Source: Aricia agestis
Lineage: Eukaryota; Arthropoda; Insecta; Lepidoptera; Lycaenidae
Assembly: GCF_905147365.1 (NCBI RefSeq)
Contig: NC_056409.1
Span: 8,189,001-8,253,000, forward strand
DNA length: 64,000 nt
Direction of reading: 5' to 3'
This document shows, piece by piece, positions 50,601 to 59,890 of this stretch. The notes beneath the pieces were generated by a model. The model made no database searches. It saw only the letters and a program-made list of their open reading frames with translations, and was not told the origin of the DNA. How positions within the stretch are numbered: the stretch's first letter is position 1; every line of letters begins with the position of its first letter. Position numbers and translations under genes: made by a program.

Positions 50601-51186
50601 AATAGGGTAATAGTGGAGGGTGGGGAAGGGAATAGGGGAGGTTAGGGAAAGAAATATGGGAGGGTAGGGAAGGGAAAATGGTAGGGGATTGGGCCTCCGG
50701 CAAACTCACTCACTCGGCGAAACACAGCGCAAGCGCTGTTTCACGCCGGTTTTCTGTGAGCCCGTGGTATTTCTCCGGTCGAGCCGGCCCATTCGTGATG
50801 TACGTATGCACTGATTAATTGGGTATTGTGCACATAACATAATATTACGCTTAGTACAAAACAATTTTGGGCACTACTTATCCTAAACAATTTAGGAATA
50901 AGTACTAAGTAGTATCTCAAATTGTTTTGTATTAAGCGTATCCGTATGTTATCATGATGATATTACATAGAAACAATTTATTCATACATTCAATTCATAC
51001 AAAGATAACCCGTCCCTACTCCCAGTGTCAAGAAACCGGAAACTAGTTCATCTATCTGTTAAAATATTTACATTGCTCTTCATTAATTATTTAATGTGTG
51101 TTCTTCGTACAATGGGAGAGATAATGATTAATGACTAATCACACAATAACGACGATCTATACTAATATTATAAATGCGAAAGTATC

Positions 51187-51233
<47 letters not shown>

Positions 51234-54200
51234 CGCTTTCACGCCAAAACTACTGAACCGATTGCAATGAAATTTTGTACACAGTTATTCTAGAGTCTGA
51301 GAAAGGACATAGGCTACATTTTGATGTGGGAAAATATCTTATTTCCATGAAAATATCGATGAAAATTACTTCGCATTGCGCGTGGCCAGCGCTCATCCCG
51401 GGGGTCCTGGGTTCGAGTCCCGCAGGCGGAACAAAAAGTTTTCAATGTTCCTGGGTCTTGGATGTGTATTAAAATAATATTTCAAAAATCTTAAATATAT
51501 TTTATGTATAATATTATAAAAAATCCAGAAATATATCGACGCGATGCAATGAACATTTTAGTTCTAATACGATTCAACAGATGGCGCTTTTTTTTTACTT
51601 CGTTGTAACAGAACTAATCATACTTATTAGTTATTATGTTTTTGTTTATAGTTTTTAATACGTTAGAATATTATGTTTAATAATATTATCACTTGCTATA
51701 ATAATAATCAATCTATCTTATCTTATAGAACTCCTACTGCATTTCTAAGGAGTTCGAGTGTGTTGTGTTGGCCTATATTCCATCCAGAAAATATTTTTAC
51801 ATTTTAATTCTAATATATGAAAACAGATGGCGCTTTATTTTTTACTTCATTATTATAACAGAACTAATCATACCTACTTTATTATATATTATTGTTTTTA
51901 TTCATAACTAGCTGTTGCCCGCGACTTCGTCCGCGTGGACTTTAGTTTATAGCGCGCGGTGTCAACAAAATTTGTGTCAAATTTAAAAACTTTTTAAAAC
52001 CCTGGTAAGTGGTACCCCTCTTAGGGCCGCGCAGCGCGCTACACCGGAATGGCAGCGCTGAAAGTGCTCGCCTCGCCGCTGCCATTCCGGTGTAGCGCGG
52101 CCCTTAATTAATCAAAATACCCAAAAACAGCTGTGCAGTGTGCACATAATCTGTACTCATATTATGAATGCGAAAGTATCTCTGTCTGTCTGTCTGTCTG
52201 TCAGTCTCGCTTTCACGCCAAACGCCAAAACTACCGAACCGATTGTAATGAAATTTTGTATACTGATAGTCTAAAGCCTGAGAAAGGACATAGGCTACTT
52301 TTTTACTGGAAAAAAGGGTTGTAAGGGTCGTAAATTTGTTCAAAAAATTCATAATAGATGGCGCCGTGCGTGTTCTACATCGCGCTGACGCTTGCTCGAT
52401 TTTTTTCGATTGTTATATCTATTCTACGATATTAAATAACTCAGTACTTTATCTGTGCAGGCAGTGACGTAACCTTAAGACCAAATTTCACCAACGACTG
52501 TTAAAGTTAATGCTCGAATTAGTATCACGTTAGCTGTTTCGTTTTTCATATGAATGAAAGAGAAGACAGGATATTTTAACAAGCTGTTAACACTAACAGA
52601 CGTTGGTGAAATTGGGGCTAAACCTATCAATGATAAATAGTTTATGGGTAAAGTTGTGTAATTGGGGGGCTAAATAAGCTTTAAAATTTGGCATAATATA
52701 TAAAGTTTAACATACAAAAATGAAGTACTTATTGTTTGCACACTGCACAGCTGTATTGATTTAAGGGGTACCAGGGTTTTTTTATAAAAGCTTTTGACAC
52801 CAATTTTGTTGACATCGCGCGCTATAAACTGAAGTCCACGCGGACGAAGTCGCGGGCAACAGCTAGTTGTTATATAAGTTAAGCTAATTGTTTCACAAGA
52901 AGATGACACAGTATTATTAACTTGATTATTTTCTTCGCATACACTGATGAAGGCGAATTTTAATTCCTCTTACACACTGCGACTTTTAACAGCGATGCAG
53001 TCGCGACACCAGCAATTTTTGTATCGATGCTGTCGCGCGTTAGTATCTATACAGTTGCGCGTTAGCATCGATACACACTCGCGAGACCATAGATTTTTGC
53101 ATTGATTTTGCTTCTGCATCGCGACAGTATAGTAAAAGGAGGGGAAGTAAGTTATCTTCATACAAAGGCACCGCGCGCGGCTTGTATGTGTGCGCCATAG
53201 TATCAATGCGTCGCCACGTACGGCACACAACAAAATCTCGGCGGTACCAGCCTTATAAAACTGACCGAGATTTATAATATAGTTAGATTGATAGATATGG
53301 CGCACACATACAAGCCGCGCGCGGTGCCTTTGTATGAAGATAACTTACTTCCCCTCCTTTTACTATGGCGACAGCATCGCTACTGTATCGCGACTGTATC
53401 GGTGCATAAAGTAGCGCAAGTGTGTAAAGGTGGACCATTTGCGACTGCGTCGATGCTGCATCGCTGATAAAAAGTCGCAGTGTGTAAGGGGCCTAATTGA
53501 GAAGTGACTTAAAAGTTTTACTAGATGGAACTAACTTCATTTTGTATTGTAAACGCTAAAAATTTTGCAGCTTACCGGAAGTTGTGTCTAGAGCTGAATG
53601 GCAGGAAGGAAGGCATATTATGCATTATGCATGTATTTATTACTCGATAGCTAAATTAATCTAGATACATAATATTATAAAGCTGAAGAGTTTGTTTAAA
53701 CGCGCTATTATCTCACGAACTAGTTTATTTCAATAATGTCCGCTGAATAATTCGCTATTTCACAGGCATTATCTTACGAGTTACGCCTAAGCCTTGATGT
53801 TTGTAATGTACTGATTTTAACAGATAGTCAAAGTGCCCTTCTTCATATCTTACTATATACTTCTAGCAAGAGATGCGTAGCTTTAGCTTATAATATATTA
53901 AGTAATCTCTGCCAAGCCAATAGAGAAGGTAAAAATATAGTTCTCCAATGGATACCATGAACCATCCCACATTGGTCTGTATGGAAACGAAGAGGCTGAC
54001 AAAAAGAGCTACGGTGGAGGGTGAAGAGGTGAGTCTTTTGCCTAGCTATTCTGATTTTTTTTATAAATATAAATGAAAATGTTTTGCTTTTTTTAAAGAA
54101 TACTTCGATGAGCGATCTAAACACAAGGGTATATGGTATAAAAACATTCAGTGTGAGCCTCTTAGTATACCATGGTTCTCAGTTTCTAATTTAAGTAGGC

Positions 54201-57200
54201 AGCAAATAGTCACTTTCCGATCACATTGCGATCCGGGCACATTCCTTGTAACAGTTTTGGATCTTTAATGAGGAAAGTGGAGTCGCCCAACTGTGAGGAA
54301 TGTGGTGTGCGGGATGATATCTACCACTGGTCCACTGCTTGATGGAGTGTTTCCGTAACGCAAACTTTAGTGTAATATTAGCATATTTCATAGCATTTTA
54401 GCTGAGCCTTCTTATGATGTTGCTAGAATGCTATATAATTTTAACTATATTTCGGAATACATAATTATAAATTGTTATAGTTTATTTAGCATAAGGTACG
54501 ATGGGATTGACATCGTCTTTCTGTACAAAAATCCCTTTAAAAAATAAAGAAAAAAAATCTCACGAACTACTGGACCGTTTTTTTTTTAATCTGGATATTA
54601 TTGTGTAGACGTAAAGGCTTCTTTTTTTGCGGAAAAATGTACGGTTCTCAAAAAATTCCTTATTCACGTTAACGGACCTGCGCGGAACGTCTAGACTAGA
54701 ATCTAGATTCTAGAGTCTAGTAGTAGACAGAGGTTACAGATAACGTAATTAGTAAGTGTAAAATCCCCCTTATGTCCTGGATTCCTTCATTGATCTATGA
54801 TGTAAATTACCTATTTATCAGCTTTACTATTTATAGATAGATACATTTTAGCGCCTATACCTATATGGGGATATAGGGCTGTAATCAAAATTAATGTCGA
54901 CACACTCATTTTAAATTAGGATTGTTTGACTCAACTCTCATTTGTCCCGCAAAAAATTGCGGCCTGAAGTCTCAAACAAGTATTCGCGACAAAACTCTCT
55001 AGAGGAACTACTTTACGAACTATTTATTATGAAGTATGAACTATGAACTACTTTATTACCAGTAAAAGGAGCCATTATGTACACTAAAGTATGCATGACT
55101 CAATCATCTAGAGACGGAACGGGGCTTGGATTAAACAAAGTTATAAAAGTGTTTATTTACGATGCCGGAGGAAGGGCAGTTAATTCAGGAAGCGCGGCGT
55201 AGTCGCACAGAAAATAGCTCGTGACTATACCCCAGTTATAGTTAGACTAGATGTTCCGCGCGGCTTCGTCCGCGTAATTTAGGAATTTCACGGAAACCGC
55301 ACATTTTTCCGCAAAAAAAGAAACCTATCATGTCCTTTCACGTAGTCTATTCTTCATGTGTGCCAAATAACATAAAAATTGTTCCAGTACGTTCAAACAA
55401 GCCCTTTCAAATAATTTCCCCCCGTTTTTTTCACATTTTCCTCTATTTCTTCGCTCCTATTAGTATTAGCGTGATAAAATATAGCCTATAGCTTTCCTCG
55501 ATAAATGGGCTATCTAACACTGAACGAATTTTTCAAATCGGACCAGTAGTTCCTGAGATAAGCGCGTTCAAACAAACAAACAAACAAACAAACTCTTCCC
55601 AATTATAATATTAGTATAGATTTTTTTTAATTAATTTAAGTCAGATTTTTTTGCACCAGTGTTTGGAGGAGGTCACAAATAGCTTAAATTCAAAAACTCA
55701 ACCAAATCCGACGTGTGCGTTAGCGGCCATATTGGTTTGAAGGTCCAATCTTTTTTTAACTATATCTCCTTTATTTTTTATATTTTTAAGAAAATTATAA
55801 GCATCAAATTTGTCGCAAATTTGATTTTCTACAACTTTAGTCCTTATAATTTTTATTGTAAAATCAATATTTACGGAAATAACTGCAAAAACAAGTCAAA
55901 GTATAATTTCGACCTGTTCGACCTGTATTGCGATTTGCGATTATTATCAAATACAAAAAGAAAATACAGAAATAAACTTGAAGCTCATTAAAATAACCGC
56001 AATTAAAATTAATACTTCGCTGTCTGTCCGTCTGTCTGTCTCCACTCTCCAGGCTTCAAGAACCGTGATGGGTAGAGACTTGAATTTTTCAGATATTATG
56101 TATTTTGTTTCCCTCTATAACATATTTTGATGGGGCTGCCATATAACAAACAGGATTTTAGTGACCTTTTTTGCTAAATACTTAAGACAGTTAAAATATG
56201 CATAAAATATTTAATTGTATTTGTACTTTAATAATTAATAATAAAATTAAAATAAAATAAATATTTAGGGGGCTCCCATACAAAAAGCACAAATTTTTGT
56301 CTATCTTTGCCTTATAATAGTACGGAACTGTTCATGAGCGAGTCCGACTCACACTTGGCCAATTTTTTAATAATGATTCAGGTGTAGGTTGTGCGGTAAT
56401 TGTTATAGGGTCTAATTCATGATCAGAAATATTCAGTTTTATCCAGTCGCTTGGGTCCCGGTACATTTATCATAGATGTAGGAGCTTAAAATATATTAAT
56501 TTCTAAAAAGTCATAAAAATCAAATTTGCAGAAAATTTAATGATCTATCACCTACAACTTTGTTTAGCTACAATTATTATTTTCGCTTAATTTGATAATA
56601 ATTGACATACAAGCGAAATTATACTTTGACTTTTTTTTGCATTTATCTCCGTAAATATTGATTTTACTATGAAAATTATAAGAACTCAAATGACCACACC
56701 ACCACAATGACCATGACCATGAACATAGGTGCAAAAAAAATTCTGACTATAATTAATTTCAGATTCCCATACAAGGCTGAACTAACTCTACCGGGCTACT
56801 AGAGCACTCTAACGACAGAGCAACCGTGCGAACGCCGCGCCGACCGCTATTAGTGAACTAGCTGGTGCTGCCTTCGTTCATTTAGCCAAGGGCCAAGACT
56901 ATTTTCAATGACTTTTTTTTTATAAATTAACATTTGCGTCTGCTAAAGACATCCGCCGTGCAGGCTAGCTACATGTAGCCTTGATTCATGACCAGTGCCG
57001 AATTTATATTATTATGAGAGTAGGCCACTTTATTTCCGCCACCCTGTGAATCTCTGTGGACACTGCCCCTAGGCCGTGGCCTATAACGGCTTATTTATAA
57101 ATCCGGGGCTGTTCATGGCATAGGATGAGCAAAACCATATAGAATCAATTTACCTTTAAACATTTTAAGCAAAATGTATGTTGGCACGGCAACACTCGGG

Positions 57201-57267
57201 AGGATGTGTCTAGCCTCTCCAGACACACGGAGCACTCAAGGAGGTCATTTAGTAGACCTTCATCCAT
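35616..57267 (-). CDS. POSH: POSH (SH3RF) RING E3 ligase and JNK scaffold
   Basis: POSH binds active Rac and holds MLK, MKK and JNK kinases together; its RING finger is a ubiquitin ligase. Coding exons (minus): 57154-57267, 44277-44447, 43633-43721, 43091-43205, 42821-42920, 42067-42193, 41825-41903, 40730-41709, 40391-40593, 40077-40231, 39396-39477, 39217-39290, 38947-39122, 37529-37717, 36054-36152, 35616-35790; 975 aa. The RING (C3HC4) uses C12, C15, C28, H30, C33, C36, C49, C52 (LPCQHTFC, LRCPEC). SH3 domains lie near 113-163 (ALYDYV), 175-231 (ALYDFR), 640-695 (VALYPY) and 918-975 (CIAPYP, with GDGWYKG). A Ser/Pro-rich linker occupies 266-590. Exon 14 encodes tandem GPQSVGH units. The first ATG follows an acceptor-like TTTCAG, so at least one upstream noncoding exon is expected. 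Longer than fly POSH, mainly in the linkers. Confidence 0.93.
36289..36640 (+). mobile_element. tRNA-derived SINE in POSH intron 14
   Basis: The head GCCTTCGTGGTCTAGTGG with TTCGATTCCCGCG resembles tRNA A and B boxes. The body includes GACAAGTAAGATGATCCATG and the 3' end ACCGGTGTGGGAGC plus a TATTATTATT tail. A diverged reverse copy is at 44,640-44,920. Confidence 0.75.
42431..42712 (+). mobile_element. tRNA-derived SINE, copy 2, in POSH intron 5
   Basis: The same family as 30,628-30,895: TGGCTCAGTTGG, GGTTCGAATCC, GGAACAAAAAGTTTTCA, GGGGCCAGACTGACGTGG and a (ATT)n tail. It is antisense to POSH. Confidence 0.85.
43431..43561. mobile_element. GC-rich MITE in POSH intron 3
   Basis: The ends GTTTACACAC and its inverse GTGTGTAAAC, with CGCCGCAGCG repeats inside, are flanked by TAA (43,428-43,430 and 43,562-43,564). 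A second internal end, GGGCCCTTACACACGGCG, occurs at 43,511. Confidence 0.55.
44640..44920 (-). mobile_element. Diverged tRNA-derived SINE, POSH first coding intron
   Basis: Read on the minus strand it has a B box (GGTTCGATTCC) at about 44,885 and a body related to the SINE at 36,289, ending near AGCCGGCTGCGGTCG. The A box has decayed. Confidence 0.55.
45462..46561 (+). mobile_element. Helitron, 1.1 kb, with five internal tandem repeats
   Basis: It starts TCTATACTAATATTATAA and ends GCGGGCAACAGCTAG, inserted between A (45,461) and T (46,562). The GC-rich hairpin GCGGACGAAGTCGCG sits just before the end. Inside are five tandem units of about 147-175 bp, starting at about 45,502, 45,672, 45,845, 46,020 and 46,167 (GCTAATCTCAGGAACTACT in each). 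It encodes no Rep/helicase, so it is non-autonomous. Confidence 0.85.
47009..47090 (+). mobile_element. Helitron 5' fragment
   Basis: It begins TCTATACTAATATTATAAAG, then GTTTGTTTGAACGCGCTAAT, and stops at about 47,085. No CTAG end was found. Confidence 0.65.
47775..48715 (+). mobile_element. Helitron, 941 bp, chimeric 3' end
   Basis: It runs TCTATACTAACATTATAA to GCGGGCAACAGCTAG between A and T. At 48,212-48,235 it contains the 3' end of another Helitron subfamily (GGGCGAAGCCGCGCGGAAC) without the final CTAG. Behind that are four repeats of a unit with TGGTATGGCAATACTCGG or similar and TCCCGGAAAAATGTACGG. It is probably a fusion of two subfamilies or a readthrough product. Confidence 0.75.
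49740..49815 (+). mobile_element. Fragment of the GGGCCGCG MITE family
   Basis: GGGCCGCGCCACACCGG followed by CGGCAGCGGCGAGGCGAG matches half of the 80-bp MITE at 52,024-52,103. The second arm is missing. Confidence 0.5.
50475..50800 (-). mobile_element. Retroposon-like repeat, copy 1
   Basis: It begins (plus strand) with a T run and reads GAAAGCAACTTCCGTCGCCC, CATGGACACTCGCAGC, a purine-rich GGGAAGGGAATAGG array and CGCTGTTTCACGCCGG. The same repeat is at 63,128-63,455. The T run suggests a poly-A-tailed retroposon on the minus strand. Confidence 0.7.
50848..50943. repeat. Hairpin, about 40-bp arms
   Basis: TACGCTTAGTACAAAACAAT is repeated inverted as ATTGTTTTGTATTAAGCGTA about 90 bp downstream, with continued complementarity towards a short loop (CCTAAACAATTTAGG). 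Confidence 0.75.
51156..51490 (+). mobile_element. Helitron start joined to a truncated SINE
   Basis: From 51,156 the Helitron start TCTATACTAATATTATAA is followed by a perfect TCTG array (about 51,186-51,230). At about 51,380 it switches to a SINE fragment (GGGTTCGAGTCC, GGAACAAAAAGTTTTCA) of the 30,628 family without its A box. Confidence 0.7.
52024..52103. mobile_element. 80-bp MITE nested in the Helitron composite
   Basis: Its ends are GGGCCGCG and CGCGGCCC, with GCTACACCGGAATGGCAGCG mirrored inside, flanked by TTA on both sides (52,021-52,023 and 52,104-52,106). A 3-bp TTA/TAA duplication fits PIF/Harbinger-type MITEs. Confidence 0.8.
52479..52618. mobile_element. 140-bp MITE nested in the Helitron composite
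   Basis: The ends CCAAATTTCACCAACG and CGTTGGTGAAATTGGGG are flanked by TAA (52,476-52,478 and 52,619-52,621). The other composite copy, at about 17,520-17,545, has an uninterrupted GTAACCCTAAACC there, which is the empty site. Confidence 0.85.
52964..53493. mobile_element. 530-bp foldback MITE with TAA target
   Basis: The ends CTTACACACTGCGAC and GTCGCAGTGTGTAAG are flanked by TAA (52,961-52,963 and 53,494-53,496). Long inner arms (GTTATCTTCATACAAAGGCA and its exact inverse) make almost the whole element self-complementary. It has no coding capacity. Confidence 0.85.
54553..54697 (+). mobile_element. Decayed Helitron 3' fragment
   Basis: It retains TCACGAACTACTGGACC, GCGGAAAAATGTACGG and GACCTGCGCGGAACGTCTAG. 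The start is missing. Confidence 0.55.
55247..55620 (-). mobile_element. Helitron, 374 bp, complete ends
   Basis: On the minus strand it starts TCTATACTAATATTATAA and ends GCCGCGCGGAACATCTAG, lying between A and T. It has one internal repeat unit with GCTATATTTTATCACGC and is non-coding. It is the clean short form of the subfamily whose 3' end is found inside 47,775-48,715. Confidence 0.85.
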
Positions 57268-57283
57268 CACGGTTGGACTCTGA

Positions 57284-58967
57284 AACAATAAATGCAAGAT
57301 CAATAAGTAGCTTTGTTTTTTGACAAAGATTTACAATACTTACATATTCTGCATTAGGCTACATTTCCACTAGAGATGTGTTGCAAGGAATCAGGGGTGT
57401 TCTGCCGTATCAGCAGTATCAATTATAATTTATACTGGGCCCCCAGCCTATGGGGCGCGTAAGCAAAAATTAATAAAAACTTTTTAAATTTCAGAAATGA
57501 GAAAAGTAAAAAAAGTAATTTCTTTTTTCCCCAAGTAAAGTGTGCATTCAAATTTTAAGAAAAGAGGCAGAATCTTTAGAAAAACTAAAGTCATCATCAG
57601 CTATGAATGATTTAATTAATCAGTTTGCCAAAAAAAGGCAAGGAGAGTTAATATTAAATTTGAGTTGTTTTTAAAAATGTGACAGTTAAATAATTATGAA
57701 TTAATATTTCTTTTAATTTTATGCATTTTTATATATATACAAAGTTCTGGCCACTTTGTTTTATACTTATAATTTCGCTGCACCTGGGTGCCGCATAACA
57801 ATTGAAAATCTATGGTGTCTGTGATACCCACAATTGAGGTATTACAGGATTGTGTGTTGTGCGAAGTGTTGTTTGATATTAGAATAATAATAAAAAATAT
57901 AGAGGTTTTTTCTTAAAGGTACTATTCACCTTATTTAAGCTAGCAGGCATAATTTTATCTTTAATTTACAAAGGATAATCACATTTGAACTATAATATAA
58001 TTTTAAAAGGGAATAGGGCTTCCTACTTAAAACAGGATGATACAATATTTAAAATCAGAAATATTTGTACAGTTCAATAATATATTTTGAATCTATTTTA
58101 CTTTTTATTAAGTATATTTTTTCTACTTAATCAACAATAATTCTAATTTTTTACATGTTTTATAAACAAATTTCCAGTGTAGCATCAGATGATGATTAAT
58201 CATAATTTTCAGTAGTATACTTTCAGGCTGTTAGAAAAAGGATTATTGAACTGCTCGACTTGAATATATTGTCCGATATGCTATTCTTTTAAGGGTATAG
58301 TAGCAAGAAAAGAATTTACAGTACTATTTAGGTGTGATAACATACTACAAGATTCAGAATGGTTGTATCTTAAATAGTGCTGTTTTATATTTAAAGAGAA
58401 ACATAGTTCATTTACAAAAATACACGAAAAGCTAAGCCAGAACGTATCAACTAAACGGGATATTTCGTTTCTAACATTCCAAGCATTCTTGTATTTTTAG
58501 TTTGCCAATGAAACAAATAGTAACACAATTTTGTCTCAAAACGTTGATGACTCACCGAGTGTTTTAAATTCCTACGTTATAAGCGGGAATTCGGTCCATT
58601 ATTGCCCAGTAACAACTATACCAGGATTCCACCCAGAAGCACTCACTTTAACTTTCATTACACACCAACATTGTTACTATTCACATCACTATCACAACAT
58701 GAATTAATAAGCAGTAGAAATAACAATCAACAAAAATTCGACAACTTGCCGCGATATTCAGTAATTACTGTGAGAAAAATCTTTCGTTGTTACAAAAAAA
58801 GCAATAAAATTTCACGCACAAATGCCATTCCCTTCCCATCGCTTGAGACAGGAAAGTTCAGTCTTCGATTTTCATTCACTCAACAAGTCGCACCGGTCTC
58901 CTTCACCTTCTATTTATTCTAAAAGATTGTAAAGATTTGCCATTGGCTATTAACTTCAAATTACAGC
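57284..58967. other. Gap between POSH and ataxin-10, left part
   Basis: It probably contains POSH noncoding first exon(s) and promoter on the minus strand, but no splice donor or TATA-like site could be chosen with confidence. The small frame at 58,602-58,922 has no family features. Confidence 0.4.
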
Positions 58968-59358
58968 CAGTGACGGATTAACCTTAATCAAATAGGGCAT
59001 CACATCTCCAGGATTTAATATCAATAGTTTGCACCAATTTCACTCCAAACAAGCAATAAAATTATCTCTATTCTTATTAATAGTAATATTTTCCGTAATT
59101 ACCTTTTTTATTAATTTTTTTTTATTATAAAATGTGCGAAGTTCATTTCTTTTCTTAAAATGGACCCCGAGCGAAACTATATTCTGTCAAGAAAGTGAAG
59201 AAATTAAAAAGTGGCAACATAGTAGTGTCAAATTCTTTTTTTTAGATTGATTTGATGGATTTTATTAATTTGAATGACACTACGATGTTGCCACTTTTTA
59301 ATTTCTTCACTCTCTTGACAAATGACTTAGGGCATCAAGTAGTCTTAATCCGTCACTG
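58968..59358. mobile_element. hAT-like MITE in the POSH/ataxin-10 intergenic gap
   Basis: The ends CAGTGACGGATTAA and TTAATCCGTCACTG are perfect inverse copies 391 bp apart. A second nested inverted repeat (AAATTAAAAAGTGGCAACAT and its inverse, about 59,200-59,315) lies inside. CAGTG-type ends suit hAT elements, but the expected 8-bp duplication is not clear (only CAGC is shared). Confidence 0.65.
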
Positions 59359-59670
59359 GGGGCAGCTTACCTATTTCGAGCAGATGGTCGGGCTGGTATA
59401 TTGAAACAAAAAAATCATGAAAATTTACTTTTTTTAATCTCACTGAAAAGATATTATTTTGTTTCCAAGTTCCAACACTTCATTTTGCGCAGAGTAGGTA
59501 ACAGGTTTTTAATTCTCACTTGCCAGAAAAATTGACGTTTATTTTATCTTCTGGGGGGGCAGCTCTCTCCCCCCCTGCCTGGGTACGCCCATGTTCAATG
59601 TTATACACTGTGGTTGTACTGTATGACCATCCTAATACAAAATGTACTGAAAAGTGAAAACAGATTGCGC

Positions 59671-59706
59671 AATAACGCATGCGTTATTATCGACCGATAA
59701 TAACGC
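59671..59706. promoter_or_regulatory. Overlapping palindromes upstream of ataxin-10
   Basis: AATAACGCATGCGTTATT (18 bp, perfect) overlaps GCGTTATTATCG-AC-CGATAATAACGC (12-bp perfect arms). They lie about 185-220 bp before the start codon and could be binding sites in the promoter. Confidence 0.4.
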
Positions 59707-59890
59707 GCCTGTGTGCGGAAGCCATAATGCTTTGGCTTTAAGACTGCTCTTTAGTAAAAAAAATTGACAGCAGTTCGGCTTACGGCTACTTCATTCAATC
59801 TACATTCACTTAAAAAGAAGAAGATTGAAAATAGCAAAATAAATCAAATTCGGCTTGTTCGCGTAGATAAAATTCAGTTTTATTGCAATA

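Larger units (their letters stand above)
51909..52866 (+). mobile_element. Double-ended Helitron composite, second copy
   Basis: It has the same plan as 17,059-17,778: an inverse CTAGCTGTTGCCCGCGAC at the left, a direct GCGGGCAACAGCTAG at the right, terminal inverted repeats extending over about 110 bp, and an inner Helitron start near 52,149. Two MITEs are nested inside (52,024-52,103 and 52,479-52,618). Confidence 0.75.

Noticed and set aside
55713..55991. 92-codon frame rich in Phe, Ile, Lys and Asn
   Set aside because: Composition follows the AT-rich background; no signal or domain pattern.
58602..58922. 106-codon frame upstream of ataxin-10
   Set aside because: Lies in the intergenic promoter gap, has no recognisable features and is bordered by MITE sequence.
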